This document shows, piece after piece, positions 9,033 to 16,875 of a stretch of DNA of 64,000 bases. The first letter of the stretch is position 1; each line of letters starts with the position of its first letter. Made by a program: the position numbers and the translations under genes. The stretch is taken from NCBI GenBank assembly GCA_902364645.1, contig CABJEP010000005.1, positions 1-64,000 of the forward strand. The letters are read 5' to 3'. A model generated the notes under the pieces. The model ran no database searches. It had not been told where the DNA came from and was given only the letters and a program-made list of their open reading frames with translations. The stretch comes from Coriobacteriaceae bacterium (lineage in GTDB: Bacteria > Actinomycetota > Coriobacteriia > Coriobacteriales > Coriobacteriaceae).

Positions 9033-10481
9033 TTAGCGGCGCTCGAGGACCGCGACGGTCTCGGTGTGGTCGGTATGGGGGAACATGTCGACGGGCGTGA
9101 TCTTGAGCAGGCGATAGCCTCCGTCGAGAAGCTGGTGCAGGTCGCGCTCTTGGGTCACGGGGTTGCAGCTGATATAGGTGATGCGGCGCGGCTTGAGTGC
9201 GCAGGCGGCTTCGAGGAACTCGGGGGTAGAGCCGGCGCGCGGCGGGTCGATGGAAAGGACATCGATCCGCTCGTTGTTGTCGGCGGCGTCCAGGATGTAA
9301 TCGGCGGCGTCGTCGGCCATAAACCAAGCGCTGCGGGTGAGGCCGTTGAGCTCGGCATTGCGACGTGCGTCGGCAATGCCCGCCGGGTTGCGCTCCACGC
9401 CGAGCAGCATAATGCCGATGCCCTTGTCCTGGACATCCTTCGCGGCGCACAGGCCGATGGTTCCGCTGCCGCAGTAAGCGTCCATAAGAATGTCACCCTG
9501 CTGCAGGTCCATGCCGTCAATGGCAAGTCGATAGAGCAGCTCGGTTTGCTGCGGATTGGTCTGATAGAACGCGGTAGGGGAGATGTCGAATTCACAACCG
9601 AGCAGCTGGTCGCGCATGCATTCGGCGCCATAGACGATACGGGTCTCCTCGCTCAAGATGGCATTTCCGGGGCGACCGTTGATGTTCTGAGCGACGGTGA
9701 CGATATGCGGATCAAGCGCCGCGACGGCTTCAAAGAACTCCTGCGCATGCGGCAGGTCGCGTTGAGCGGTCACGAGGGTGACCATAATCTGGTCGGTGCG
9801 CCAGCCGCAGCGAACGACGGCATAGCGAAGCAGCCCCAGATGCTTGTCTTCGTTAAAGGCGGGAATATGCAGACGTTCGGCCTCGCGAGCGATGCCGTTG
9901 AGAATCTGACGAGCGCCCGGCGCCTCGACAGGGCATTCAGGAACAGCAACGATTCTGTGTGTCCCACGTTCAAAAAAGCCGCAGCGGACAGCGCCCCCTT
10001 TGCCGGGAGCAAACGGAGTGGCAGCCTTATGACGAAAACCACGCGGCGCAGGATATTTGCCCGGGTCTCCCAGGGTGACTCCCATACCGCGAATGGGGTC
10101 GACGCTAATGCCCTCGCGCTCGCAGAGCTCAGCAAACAGCTCCTCCATAGCAGCCTGTTTGGCCGCCAACTGCTTCTTATAAGGACGATTGAGCGCCGTG
10201 CACCCACCGCAAGCTTTCATGATCGAACAGGGAGACTTGGAGTCCACAACCTTACGCGCAGACGAAACCGGATCTTTATGCGAGCGCTTGGAGCGAGTCT
10301 GAGATGCCTTATCCTCGCTCCGACGAGAACTGGGGCGCTTGGCCTTAGCCTTGCCCTTGGCCGACTTACCCTTCGCATCCTGAGACGACTTGGATTTCGT
10401 AGAAGATTTTTTCTCCTCCGACCCCTCAGCCGCCTCGATCAAAGCACGACGAGCCTTACGCTCCGCACGAGATTCTGCCAT
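9033..10481 (-). CDS. 23S rRNA m5U methyltransferase, RumA/RlmD family
   Basis: A 482-residue SAM-dependent RNA (uracil-C5) methyltransferase. An N-terminal lysine/serine/arginine-rich tail (about residues 1-80) looks disordered and RNA-binding, and replaces the usual TRAM domain. The [4Fe-4S] ligands are visible as C85, C91 and C94 (CSIMKACGGC) plus a later Cys in VPECPVEAP. The SAM loop is LMDAYCGSGTIGL and the catalytic cysteine lies in YISCNPVTQERDL. The start ATG at 10481 follows GTGGAG; a longer form from 10517 is possible but lacks a ribosome site. Whether it modifies U747, U1939 (23S) or tRNA U54 cannot be told; Gram-positive relatives often do both 23S sites. Confidence 0.9.
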   Translation of the reverse strand: MAESRAERKARRALIEAAEGSEEKKSSTKSKSSQDAKGKSAKGKAKAKRPSSRRSEDKASQTRSKRSHKDPVSSARKVVDSKSPCSIMKACGGCTALNRPYKKQLAAKQAAMEELFAELCEREGISVDPIRGMGVTLGDPGKYPAPRGFRHKAATPFAPGKGGAVRCGFFERGTHRIVAVPECPVEAPGARQILNGIAREAERLHIPAFNEDKHLGLLRYAVVRCGWRTDQIMVTLVTAQRDLPHAQEFFEAVAALDPHIVTVAQNINGRPGNAILSEETRIVYGAECMRDQLLGCEFDISPTAFYQTNPQQTELLYRLAIDGMDLQQGDILMDAYCGSGTIGLCAAKDVQDKGIGIMLLGVERNPAGIADARRNAELNGLTRSAWFMADDAADYILDAADNNERIDVLSIDPPRAGSTPEFLEAACALKPRRITYISCNPVTQERDLHQLLDGGYRLLKITPVDMFPHTDHTETVAVLERR

Positions 10482-10590
10482 CAATAACTCCACTAATTCA
10501 TGAATTAAAAGCTGCAAGCATTGTACCGTGCCAAGCTAGTGGACGATATGCAAGCGGCCATTTCATGTCAGCGATAAGTCCAACGACGTT

Positions 10591-10735
10591 TGCCCGGCGC
10601 GGGCGGGGAGCGGCGCGGAATTAAGTTTATCGCGAGTTCCGCACGCAAAGGAAAGCACTTAATGTGCTTTCCGTCTTGCGCAGGACTGTAGAGCAGGAAA
10701 CTTAATTCCGCGCCGCTCCCCGCCCGCGCCGGGCA
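10591..10735. repeat. 145-nt nested palindrome with perfect 38-bp arms
   Basis: Arms 10591-10628 and 10698-10735 are exact reverse complements over all 38 bases. The outer 30 bases are almost all G and C; the inner end is AATTAAGTTT. Inside, a second hairpin (GGAAAGCAC/GTGCTTTCC) pairs with an AT loop, flanked by partly pairing GCAA/TTGC. It ends 9 bp before the -35 of the ABC-transporter promoter. There is no T tract. It resembles a miniature mobile element or a folded RNA element rather than a terminator. Confidence 0.85.
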
Positions 10736-10744
10736 GGTACTCCC

Positions 10745-10811
10745 TTGTACTCTATCCCACTAAAGTGTATGATTCTGAACGTTACATGACTCACTTTACC
10801 TAACTAAAGTG
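10745..10811 (+). promoter_or_regulatory. Promoter and operator-like repeats of the amino-acid ABC operon
   Basis: TTGTAC (10745-10750), a 17-nt spacer and TATGAT (10768-10773) make a good sigma-70-type promoter. The spacer contains CACTAAAGTG (10758-10767). Downstream, CACTTTA (10792-10798) and TAAAGTG (10805-10811) form a perfect 7-bp inverted repeat, giving a repeated CTAAAGTG/CACTTTA operator motif. The regulator is unknown. Confidence 0.6.
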
Positions 10812-10829
10812 CTATCGAGGGGGAATACC

Positions 10830-11690
10830 ATGAATACCGATATGTCTCGTCGTCAGTTTGTTGGTCTAGCCGGCTCGCTCGCCACGGTGCTTGGCCTTGG
10901 TCTTGTCGGCTGCGGCGGTGGTGCTGGCAAGGGCTCCGCTGCTGGTTCTGCCGCGGCCAAGGATGTGAAGGGCGCCGCGGAGTCCAAGAAGCTCGTGGTG
11001 GGCTTTGACAAGTCCTACCCTCCGTACGGCTTTGTGGGCGATGACGGCGAGTACACGGGCTTTGACCTTGACCTTGCCAAGGCCGTTGCCGATAAGCAGG
11101 GCTGGGATGTCGATTACGAGGCCATCGATTGGGATGCCAAGGACACGCTGCTCAACTCAGGCGCCATCAACTGCATCTGGAACGGCTTTACCATGGAGGG
11201 TCGCGAGGACGACTACACGTTCTCCGAGCCGTACATGCTCAATGAGCAGGTGCTCGTGGTCAAGAAGGACGCGGGTATCAAGAGCTGGGAGGATCTTGCC
11301 GGCAAGACCGTGATTACCCAGACTGATTCCGCTGCGCAGGATGTGCTCGAGGGCGACCAGAAGGATCTGGCCGCGACGTTTGCCACGCTCGATACCATCG
11401 GTGAGTACAACACGGCGTTTATGCAGCTCGAGAGTGGTGCGGTCGATGCCGTTGCCTGTGACCTCTCGATCGCTCAGTATCAGCTGGCCGCCAAGCCCGA
11501 TGCCTATACGCAGCTCGACAAGCCGCTGTCCAGCGAGCACTACGCCGTCGGCTTTAAGAAGGGCGACACCAAGTCGGCCGATGCTGTAACCGAGTCACTC
11601 AAGGCGCTCTACGAGGGCGGCACGGTCAAGGACCTGTGCGATAAGTATGCAGATTACGGTCTTTCCTTCGACAACTGGGTTCTGAAATAG
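10830..11690 (+). CDS. Polar amino-acid ABC transporter, substrate-binding lipoprotein
   Basis: A 286-residue periplasmic-binding-protein type 2 (SBP_bac_3) family member that captures an amino acid at the cell surface and passes it to the permease that follows. The N-terminus has a twin-arginine-like SRRQFVGLAG stretch followed by a hydrophobic core and the lipobox LVGC (C28), so it is probably a lipoprotein, perhaps exported by Tat. The mature part starts with the SBP_bac_3 hallmark KLVVGFDKSYPPYGFVGDDG, then YTGFDLDLAKAVA. The start ATG at 10830 follows GAGGGGG. Ligand class is polar amino acid (Gln/His/Cys/Glu type); the exact one is not readable. Confidence 0.92.
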   Translation: MNTDMSRRQFVGLAGSLATVLGLGLVGCGGGAGKGSAAGSAAAKDVKGAAESKKLVVGFDKSYPPYGFVGDDGEYTGFDLDLAKAVADKQGWDVDYEAIDWDAKDTLLNSGAINCIWNGFTMEGREDDYTFSEPYMLNEQVLVVKKDAGIKSWEDLAGKTVITQTDSAAQDVLEGDQKDLAATFATLDTIGEYNTAFMQLESGAVDAVACDLSIAQYQLAAKPDAYTQLDKPLSSEHYAVGFKKGDTKSADAVTESLKALYEGGTVKDLCDKYADYGLSFDNWVLK

Positions 11691-11794
11691 CGGCTTTCCC
11701 AGGCACTCGATTTTGCCGTTCAAACCGTCGCTTGCGTACATTTAGTACGCGGCGCTCCTCTTTCACGGCAAACTCGAGCACCTGGAAAACCCGC
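11690..11794. repeat. Nested double hairpin between ABC genes
   Basis: Outer arms 11690-11719 and 11765-11794 match at about 25 of 30 positions, several of the rest being G-U pairs. An inner perfect hairpin GCGTAC/GTACGC (11734-11739 with 11745-11750) closes over ATTTA. It begins on the last base of the binding-protein stop codon, so it may stabilise the upstream part of the mRNA and lower expression of the permease. Its build mirrors the element at 10591-10735. Confidence 0.65.
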
Positions 11795-11840
11795 TTTAGC
11801 ATTGGGTTTGCTGTTCTGTTGTCGCGAAAGAGAGCTTAGG

Positions 11841-12494
11841 TTGTCTATTCAGGTCATGATGCAGATGCTTGGCCAGGGATTCTTGGTCAGTTTGCAGTTG
11901 TTTGTGCTGACGCTGCTGGGGTCGATTCCGCTGGGAATCCCCGTGGCGTTTATGCGCATGAGCAAAATCGCGCCGCTCCGCTGGATTGCGCGCATCTATA
12001 TTTCGGTGATGCGCGGCACGCCGCTCATGCTGCAGATGTTTGCCATCTACTTTGCCCCGTACTACGTGTTTGGCATTTCGCTCACGCCCGATTCCAAGTG
12101 GACGGCGTGCGTTGTGGCGTTCATCATCAACTACGCCGGCTACTTTGCCGAGATCTATCGCTCGGGCTTGCAGTCCATTCCGCGCGGTCAATACGAGGCA
12201 GCCGAGGTGCTGGGCTATTCGCGTCTGCAGACATTTTTGTACATTGTGATGCCGCAAGTCGCCAAGCGCATTTTGCCGGCGATGGGCAATGAGATCATCA
12301 CGTTGGTCAAGGACACATCGCTGGCATTTGCCATTGGCGTGGGCGAGATGTTCTCGACGGCCAAGGCGCTGGTTGCCTCGCAGGTGAGCATGGTGCCGTT
12401 TGCGATTGCGGCGCTGATCTACTGGGTTTTCAACTTCGTGGTCGAGATGCTGTTGGGCGCCGCGGAGAAAAAATTGGATTACTACCATGACTAA
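11841..12494 (+). CDS. Polar amino-acid ABC transporter, permease
   Basis: A membrane protein of about 217 residues with four to five hydrophobic helices and the BPD-transp EAA loop (YRSGLQSIPRGQYEAAEVLG) that docks to the ATPase. The HisMQ/GlnP family is clear from SVMRGTPLMLQMF and LVKDTSLAFAIG. The start is not certain: TTG at 11841 has AGAGAG and AGG upstream, ATG codons at 11856 and 11859 are alternatives, and a TTG at 11802 lies close to the hairpin without a ribosome site. Its end overlaps the ATPase start by 8 bp, so they are translationally coupled. Confidence 0.9.
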   Translation: MSIQVMMQMLGQGFLVSLQLFVLTLLGSIPLGIPVAFMRMSKIAPLRWIARIYISVMRGTPLMLQMFAIYFAPYYVFGISLTPDSKWTACVVAFIINYAGYFAEIYRSGLQSIPRGQYEAAEVLGYSRLQTFLYIVMPQVAKRILPAMGNEIITLVKDTSLAFAIGVGEMFSTAKALVASQVSMVPFAIAALIYWVFNFVVEMLLGAAEKKLDYYHD

Positions 12495-13251
12495 TTCGGT
12501 AATGAATATATCGAACGCGCGTAAGGCGTTTGGCGGCAATGAGGTGCTCAAGGATATCTCGCTCGAGGTCAAGCGTGGCGAGGTCGTGGCGATTATCGGG
12601 CCTTCGGGTGGCGGCAAGTCCACGCTGCTGCGCTGCGCCACGCTGCTCGAGACGCTCGACGGCGGCTCGCTTTCGTTTGGCGATCTTGCGGTTGTGACGG
12701 ATGCGGGATCGGGCGCGGTCTATGCGAAGGGCGATGTGCCCAAGCAGGCGCGCTCGCGGTTTGGCCTGGTGTTCCAGAACTACAATCTGTTTCCGCACTA
12801 TACCGTGATGAAAAACATCACCGACGCTCCGGTCCGCGTGCTCAAGCGCCCGCGCGAGCAGGCGGAGGCACGCGCGCGTGAGCTGATTGCGCAAATGGGG
12901 CTGACGGGCAACGAGAACAAAGTGCCGTGTGAGCTTTCGGGCGGTCAGCAGCAGCGCGTGAGTATTGCCCGCGCCCTGGCACTCGACCCGGAAATCTTAT
13001 TCTTTGACGAGCCGACTTCGGCGCTCGATCCCGAGCTGACGGCCGAGGTACTGCGTGTCATTAAAGACCTTGCCGCGCAGAATATGACGATGGTGATTGT
13101 AACCCACGCAATGCAGTTTGCGCGCGATGTTGCCGACCGCGTGGTCTTTATGGACGGCGGCCGCATTGTCGAAGAGGGTTCTGCCGAGCAGGTCATCGAC
13201 CATCCACGCGAGCAGCGCACCCGTGAGTTCTTGAGCCGTATCGAGGGATAG
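12487..13251 (+). CDS. Polar amino-acid ABC transporter, ATP-binding protein
   Basis: A 254-residue ABC ATPase (GlnQ/HisP type) that powers uptake with the preceding permease and lipoprotein. Walker A is GPSGGGKST at 38-46, the Q-loop is FQNYNLFPH, the signature is LSGGQQQRVSIARAL, Walker B is ILFFDEPTSALD and the switch His is in VIVTHAMQFA. It is slightly longer than usual because of an insertion around residues 70-85 (VTDAGSGAVYAKGDVPKQAR) before the Q-loop. It overlaps the permease gene by 8 bp. A terminator follows 33 bp later and ends the operon. Confidence 0.95.
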   Translation: MTNSVMNISNARKAFGGNEVLKDISLEVKRGEVVAIIGPSGGGKSTLLRCATLLETLDGGSLSFGDLAVVTDAGSGAVYAKGDVPKQARSRFGLVFQNYNLFPHYTVMKNITDAPVRVLKRPREQAEARARELIAQMGLTGNENKVPCELSGGQQQRVSIARALALDPEILFFDEPTSALDPELTAEVLRVIKDLAAQNMTMVIVTHAMQFARDVADRVVFMDGGRIVEEGSAEQVIDHPREQRTREFLSRIEG

Positions 13252-13284
13252 GCTCAGGTATTTACTCAACCATTAATTGAGGCG

Positions 13285-13322
13285 AAGCCGCCGCAGGTCT
13301 TACGGTCTGTGGCGGCTTTTTG
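13285..13322 (+). terminator. Intrinsic terminator of the amino-acid ABC operon
   Basis: AAGCCGCC (13285-13292) pairs with GGCGGCTT (13311-13318), extended by a partly paired GCAG/CTGT inner stem, and is followed by TTTTTG. Confidence 0.85.
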
Positions 13323-13561
13323 TTTGCGTCGACGGGGTTCAATAATCGACTCACAAGCTTGTCTCTTCCTCTCGCCGCCTGTATTCATACGTGCGCCGAA
13401 AGGTATGCATGGACAGCCGCCCGTGAGGGTAGGGTGGTGGCATAGGACATTTGGAGGGTGAGTCGGCTCGGCTGCCGACCATGCTGCTCCTGGGACGGCA
13501 CCGACCGCGAACCCTCCCCGTTGGCGTCGCGCATTGCGCGCGGCCCTGCAAGGAGGTCATC
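13323..13561 (+). other. Leader region of the EF-G-like gene
   Basis: About 240 bp without a gene. GGAGGGT (from about 13452) can pair with ACCCTCC (about 13510-13516) around an inner GTCGGC/GCCGAC hairpin, followed by a GCGCATTGCGC hairpin just before the AAGGAGG ribosome site. This suggests a structured 5' UTR. No known riboswitch class was recognised. Confidence 0.4.
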
Positions 13562-15637
13562 ATGGGTGCTCCCAAGACCGGTAACGTAAGGAACGTGGTG
13601 CTCGTAGGCCAAGGCGGGGTGGGCAAGACTTCACTCGCCGAGGCCATGCTCCACCTTTCCGGCAAGACCGCCCGCCTGGGCGGCCACGACGGCACCAAGC
13701 CCACGCTCGACTATGACCCCGAAGAGGTCAAGCGTGCATTTTCCATCTCGACGACCATTGCGCCGATCGACTGGAAGGGCGCGCGCATCAACGTGCTCGA
13801 TGCCCCGTGCTATCCCGATTTTATCGGCGACGCCTATGCCGCGATGAGCGTCTGCGAGACGGCTCTGTTTGTTGTCGACGCCGAGGCCGGCCCGCAGCCT
13901 ACGACGGTTAAGCTCTGGTATGCCGCCGAGGACCTGCGCCTGGCGCGCGCGGTGTTCGTAAACCGTCTGTCGCGTTCCGAGGCCAGCTTTGCGACCACGA
14001 TGGACCTGCTGCAGGAGCGCTTTGGTACGCGTCTGGGCGCCGTGACCCTTCCCTGGGGCGAGGGCGAGGACTTTGACGGCATTATCGACCTGGTGCGCAT
14101 GAAGGCGCGCCATTGCAACGGCGCTGAAGCCGTTGAGTCGGAGATCCCCGAGGAGTATCGTGCCCAGGCCGAGGAGGCCCATGACCATCTGTGCGAGTTG
14201 GTGGCCGAGGCCGACGACGAACTGATGATGAAATACCTGGAAGGCGAGGAGACGCTGACGCAGGAAGAGCTCGAGGGCCTGCTGTCGAAGGCGATTGCCG
14301 AGCGCATCTTTGTGCCGGTCTTTGCGGGCGATTGCATTAAGGAGCAGGGCGTCAACTCGCTGATGGACGACATCGCCACGTACTTCCCGGCGCCGACCGA
14401 CTACGGCGAGATGCCGCTCATCGACGGCGACTCGCTCAAGATCTCGAGTGACGATGACCGTCCGGTGGCATTTGTGTTTAAGACCCTGGCCGATCCGCAA
14501 CAGGGTCGCATCAGCTTTATCAAGGTGCTGACGGGCACGCTTGAGCCGGGCCTTGAGCTGATCAATGCGCGCACGCGCAAGGGCGAGCGTCTGGCTCACC
14601 TGTATGTGATGTGCGGTCGCGACATGACCGAGGTCGGACACGCGTATGCCGGCGATATCATCGTGGCGCCCAAGCTGGCTGCCGAGACGGGCGATACGCT
14701 CTCGATTACCGGTAAGGTCGAGGCTGCGGCGTTTAAGTTCCCCAACTCGCAGTACCGCATCGCCATTGAGGCCGAGAATCGCGGCGACGAAGAGAAGCTC
14801 TACACGTTTATCGAGAAGGCCTGCAAGGCCGATCCGACCATGAGTATCGACCGCGACGAGGAGACCGGGCAGACCATCATCTCGGCGGTGGGCGAGGCGC
14901 AGGTTTCGGTGCTGCTCAACCGTTTGGAGGACCGTACCAAGGTTGTGGCAAAGAGCGTGCCGATCCGTATTCCGTATCGCGAAACCATCCGCCGCACGGC
15001 AAGCGCCCAGGGTCGCCACAAGAAGCAGACCGGCGGCGCCGGTCAGTACGGCGACTGCTGGCTGCGCGTGGAGCCGCTCATTGGGCCCGACGGCACGAGC
15101 GACGGCTATGAGTTTGTTGACGAGGTCGTGGGCGGCCGCATCCCGCGCTCGCTCATCCCCGCCGTGGACAAGGGCGTTCAGGAGACTATGAAGGACGGCA
15201 TCATTGCCGGCTACCCGCTCACGGGCATTCGCGTTGCTGTGTACGATGGCTCGTATCACAGCGTCGACTCCAACGAGATGGCGTTCCGCGCGGCGGCCCG
15301 CATCGGCCTGCGCAAGGCGTGCGCCGATGCCGACCCGGTGGTGCTGGAGCCCATCGAGGAAATCACGGTGACTATCCCCGAGAGCTACGCCGGCGCCGTG
15401 ATGGGCGACATCTCGGCCTCGCGCGGTCGCGTGACGGGCATGGAGACCGACGAACGCGGCGATACCGTGGTCATTGCCCAGGCGCCGCTGGCCGAGCTAA
15501 CGGATTACTCGACGCGCCTGCGCTCTATCACGCGCGGCACGGGCGACTTTACCATGAAGCCTGCAGGCTATGAGCAGGTGCCTTATGACGTTCAGGCCAA
15601 GCTGGTCGAGCGCTATGAGGAGGGCCGAGCTAAGTAA
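13562..15637 (+). CDS. Elongation factor G-like GTPase (EF-G paralogue)
   Basis: A 691-residue translational GTPase of the EF-G2/FusA-like subgroup found beside true EF-G in many Actinobacteria. The P-loop is GQGGVGKTS (16-24) instead of the EF-G AHIDAGKTT. G3 reads DAPCYPDF rather than DTPGHVDF, and G4 reads FVNRLSR rather than NKMDR, so nucleotide handling is probably different from canonical EF-G. Domains II to V are complete, with the domain IV block GGAGQYGDCWLRVEP and the C-terminal domain V (AGAVMGDISASRGRVTGM). The start at 13562 follows a perfect AAGGAGG; upstream in-frame codons lack one. Role unknown; ribosome-associated or stress function is a guess. Confidence 0.9.
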   Translation: MGAPKTGNVRNVVLVGQGGVGKTSLAEAMLHLSGKTARLGGHDGTKPTLDYDPEEVKRAFSISTTIAPIDWKGARINVLDAPCYPDFIGDAYAAMSVCETALFVVDAEAGPQPTTVKLWYAAEDLRLARAVFVNRLSRSEASFATTMDLLQERFGTRLGAVTLPWGEGEDFDGIIDLVRMKARHCNGAEAVESEIPEEYRAQAEEAHDHLCELVAEADDELMMKYLEGEETLTQEELEGLLSKAIAERIFVPVFAGDCIKEQGVNSLMDDIATYFPAPTDYGEMPLIDGDSLKISSDDDRPVAFVFKTLADPQQGRISFIKVLTGTLEPGLELINARTRKGERLAHLYVMCGRDMTEVGHAYAGDIIVAPKLAAETGDTLSITGKVEAAAFKFPNSQYRIAIEAENRGDEEKLYTFIEKACKADPTMSIDRDEETGQTIISAVGEAQVSVLLNRLEDRTKVVAKSVPIRIPYRETIRRTASAQGRHKKQTGGAGQYGDCWLRVEPLIGPDGTSDGYEFVDEVVGGRIPRSLIPAVDKGVQETMKDGIIAGYPLTGIRVAVYDGSYHSVDSNEMAFRAAARIGLRKACADADPVVLEPIEEITVTIPESYAGAVMGDISASRGRVTGMETDERGDTVVIAQAPLAELTDYSTRLRSITRGTGDFTMKPAGYEQVPYDVQAKLVERYEEGRAK

Positions 15638-15672
15638 CGTGTGGCTTTGTCTGCAATGTAGGTGCTGACGAA

Positions 15673-15706
15673 AAGGCCGCCCTGGGTAACCGGGGCGGCC
15701 TTATTT
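15673..15706. terminator. Bidirectional intrinsic terminator
   Basis: AAGGCCGCCC (15673-15682) and GGGCGGCCTT (15693-15702) are perfect inverted copies, with T-rich flanks on both strands. It ends the EF-G-like gene and the convergent nuclease gene. Confidence 0.8.
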
Positions 15707-15765
15707 GATCCCTTGGGAACGGAGGAAAACGGATCATTTTTGGGTTACGGGCGGCGCGGTCGGCA

Positions 15766-16746
15766 CTAGTCTCCGGATGCCTGATTGCGGCCGGTGGCGT
15801 AGTCGATCTGCACATGCGGTTGCAGGTTATAACAGTACACGTGGAAGCACAGGGTTTTGCCGTGGTCCTCGATCGATTGTGCTTCCAGACGAATGCCACG
15901 ACAGACGAGCTCCTCCTCGTTGTACATAGGCGTGACGCGATAGAGCACGTGGTTGCCCGTGTCGCGGACGTAGTCGAGGATCTGCTCTTCAAACGGCAGC
16001 ATGCCCGTCTCGTTGAGATAGCGCGTGCCGGTGAGGAGATTCTTGCGGTTGGCGTTTTCGCCGCAGAGTGACCAGGCGATGAGGTGGCAGCGGTTGTAGA
16101 GGCTCTGGCCTGGAATAAAGTCGTAGCGCTGCTGGTGCCAACCGGCAGGATGGATACGCGAGATATCGCCGCGCTTGCCCTGACCGAGCGATTCGGGGCC
16201 CACGCAGGCGAGCGCCTTGCGAGTGCGGCCCAGGCTGTCGAGCTTGGAGAATTTCTTAAAGCAGCCCTCTTCGGTGGCACGATCGTATTCATCGAGTGTG
16301 AATGACGGCGTGCCGAGCGGGTGCGTGCTGTCGGCGCGAAGGGCAACGTAGGGGTTGCCGGCGTAGTCGGGAATGCTGCTGAGATAAACACCGCGGGCGC
16401 GGTTGAGGTCGGGGTTTTCCACCTCGTCGATGGGGGCGGCGGCGCTGTCTGTGGAAGCGTCGTCGGTGTCGCTTGCGGCGGAATCGGGGCCATCGCCAGA
16501 GTCTTGGCTATTTTGAGAGTCCTCGGAGCTCGCTGTTCCCGATTCGAGCCGGGCAACCAGGTCCGCCTCGTCGTCGGTGCGGCTGGGACTCTCGTTTTGC
16601 TTCTCGGCCAGAGCCGCCGCCTGCTCATCACTTTGCGGCGACAGCAACTTGGGCGCCCCATCGAGCGATCCCGTAAACAGCGCAAACCCCAGCACCACGG
16701 CGGTGCCGATGGAAAGTACTTGCTTGTAGGCGGACTTGCGCGACAT
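15766..16746 (-). CDS. DNA/RNA non-specific endonuclease, EndA-like, membrane-anchored
   Basis: A 326-residue surface nuclease. Residues 9-26 form a signal anchor, residues 35-110 are an acidic Ser/Asp/Ala-rich spacer, and the C-terminal 200 residues are a beta-beta-alpha-metal nuclease domain. The key block is YNRCHLIAW with the catalytic His at 221 (the streptococcal EndA/streptodornase motif is DRGH), followed by NANRKNLLTGTRYLN with the metal-ligand Asn and support Arg. In streptococci such enzymes act in DNA uptake or degrade extracellular DNA. No competence genes are adjacent. The ATG at 16746 is the natural start for the signal anchor. Nuclease fold is well supported; physiological role is inference. 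Confidence 0.85.
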   Translation of the reverse strand: MSRKSAYKQVLSIGTAVVLGFALFTGSLDGAPKLLSPQSDEQAAALAEKQNESPSRTDDEADLVARLESGTASSEDSQNSQDSGDGPDSAASDTDDASTDSAAAPIDEVENPDLNRARGVYLSSIPDYAGNPYVALRADSTHPLGTPSFTLDEYDRATEEGCFKKFSKLDSLGRTRKALACVGPESLGQGKRGDISRIHPAGWHQQRYDFIPGQSLYNRCHLIAWSLCGENANRKNLLTGTRYLNETGMLPFEEQILDYVRDTGNHVLYRVTPMYNEEELVCRGIRLEAQSIEDHGKTLCFHVYCYNLQPHVQIDYATGRNQASGD

Positions 16747-16875
16747 TGAGGCTCCTGGATGGACGGTTGGGAATCTACCAGTCTAGCAGGAGCCGGCAGA
16801 GGCCGTTCTGTCGAACAAATACTTAAGATTTGGGACAAACGCTACTGGTTCATTTGCTTCATATTTGACGTATGG

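Larger units (their letters stand above)
10482..10829. other. Non-coding stretch between methyltransferase and ABC operon
   Basis: These 348 bp hold the methyltransferase's own upstream region, the nested palindrome at 10591-10735, and the promoter/operator of the amino-acid ABC operon. I see no further gene. Confidence 0.7.
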
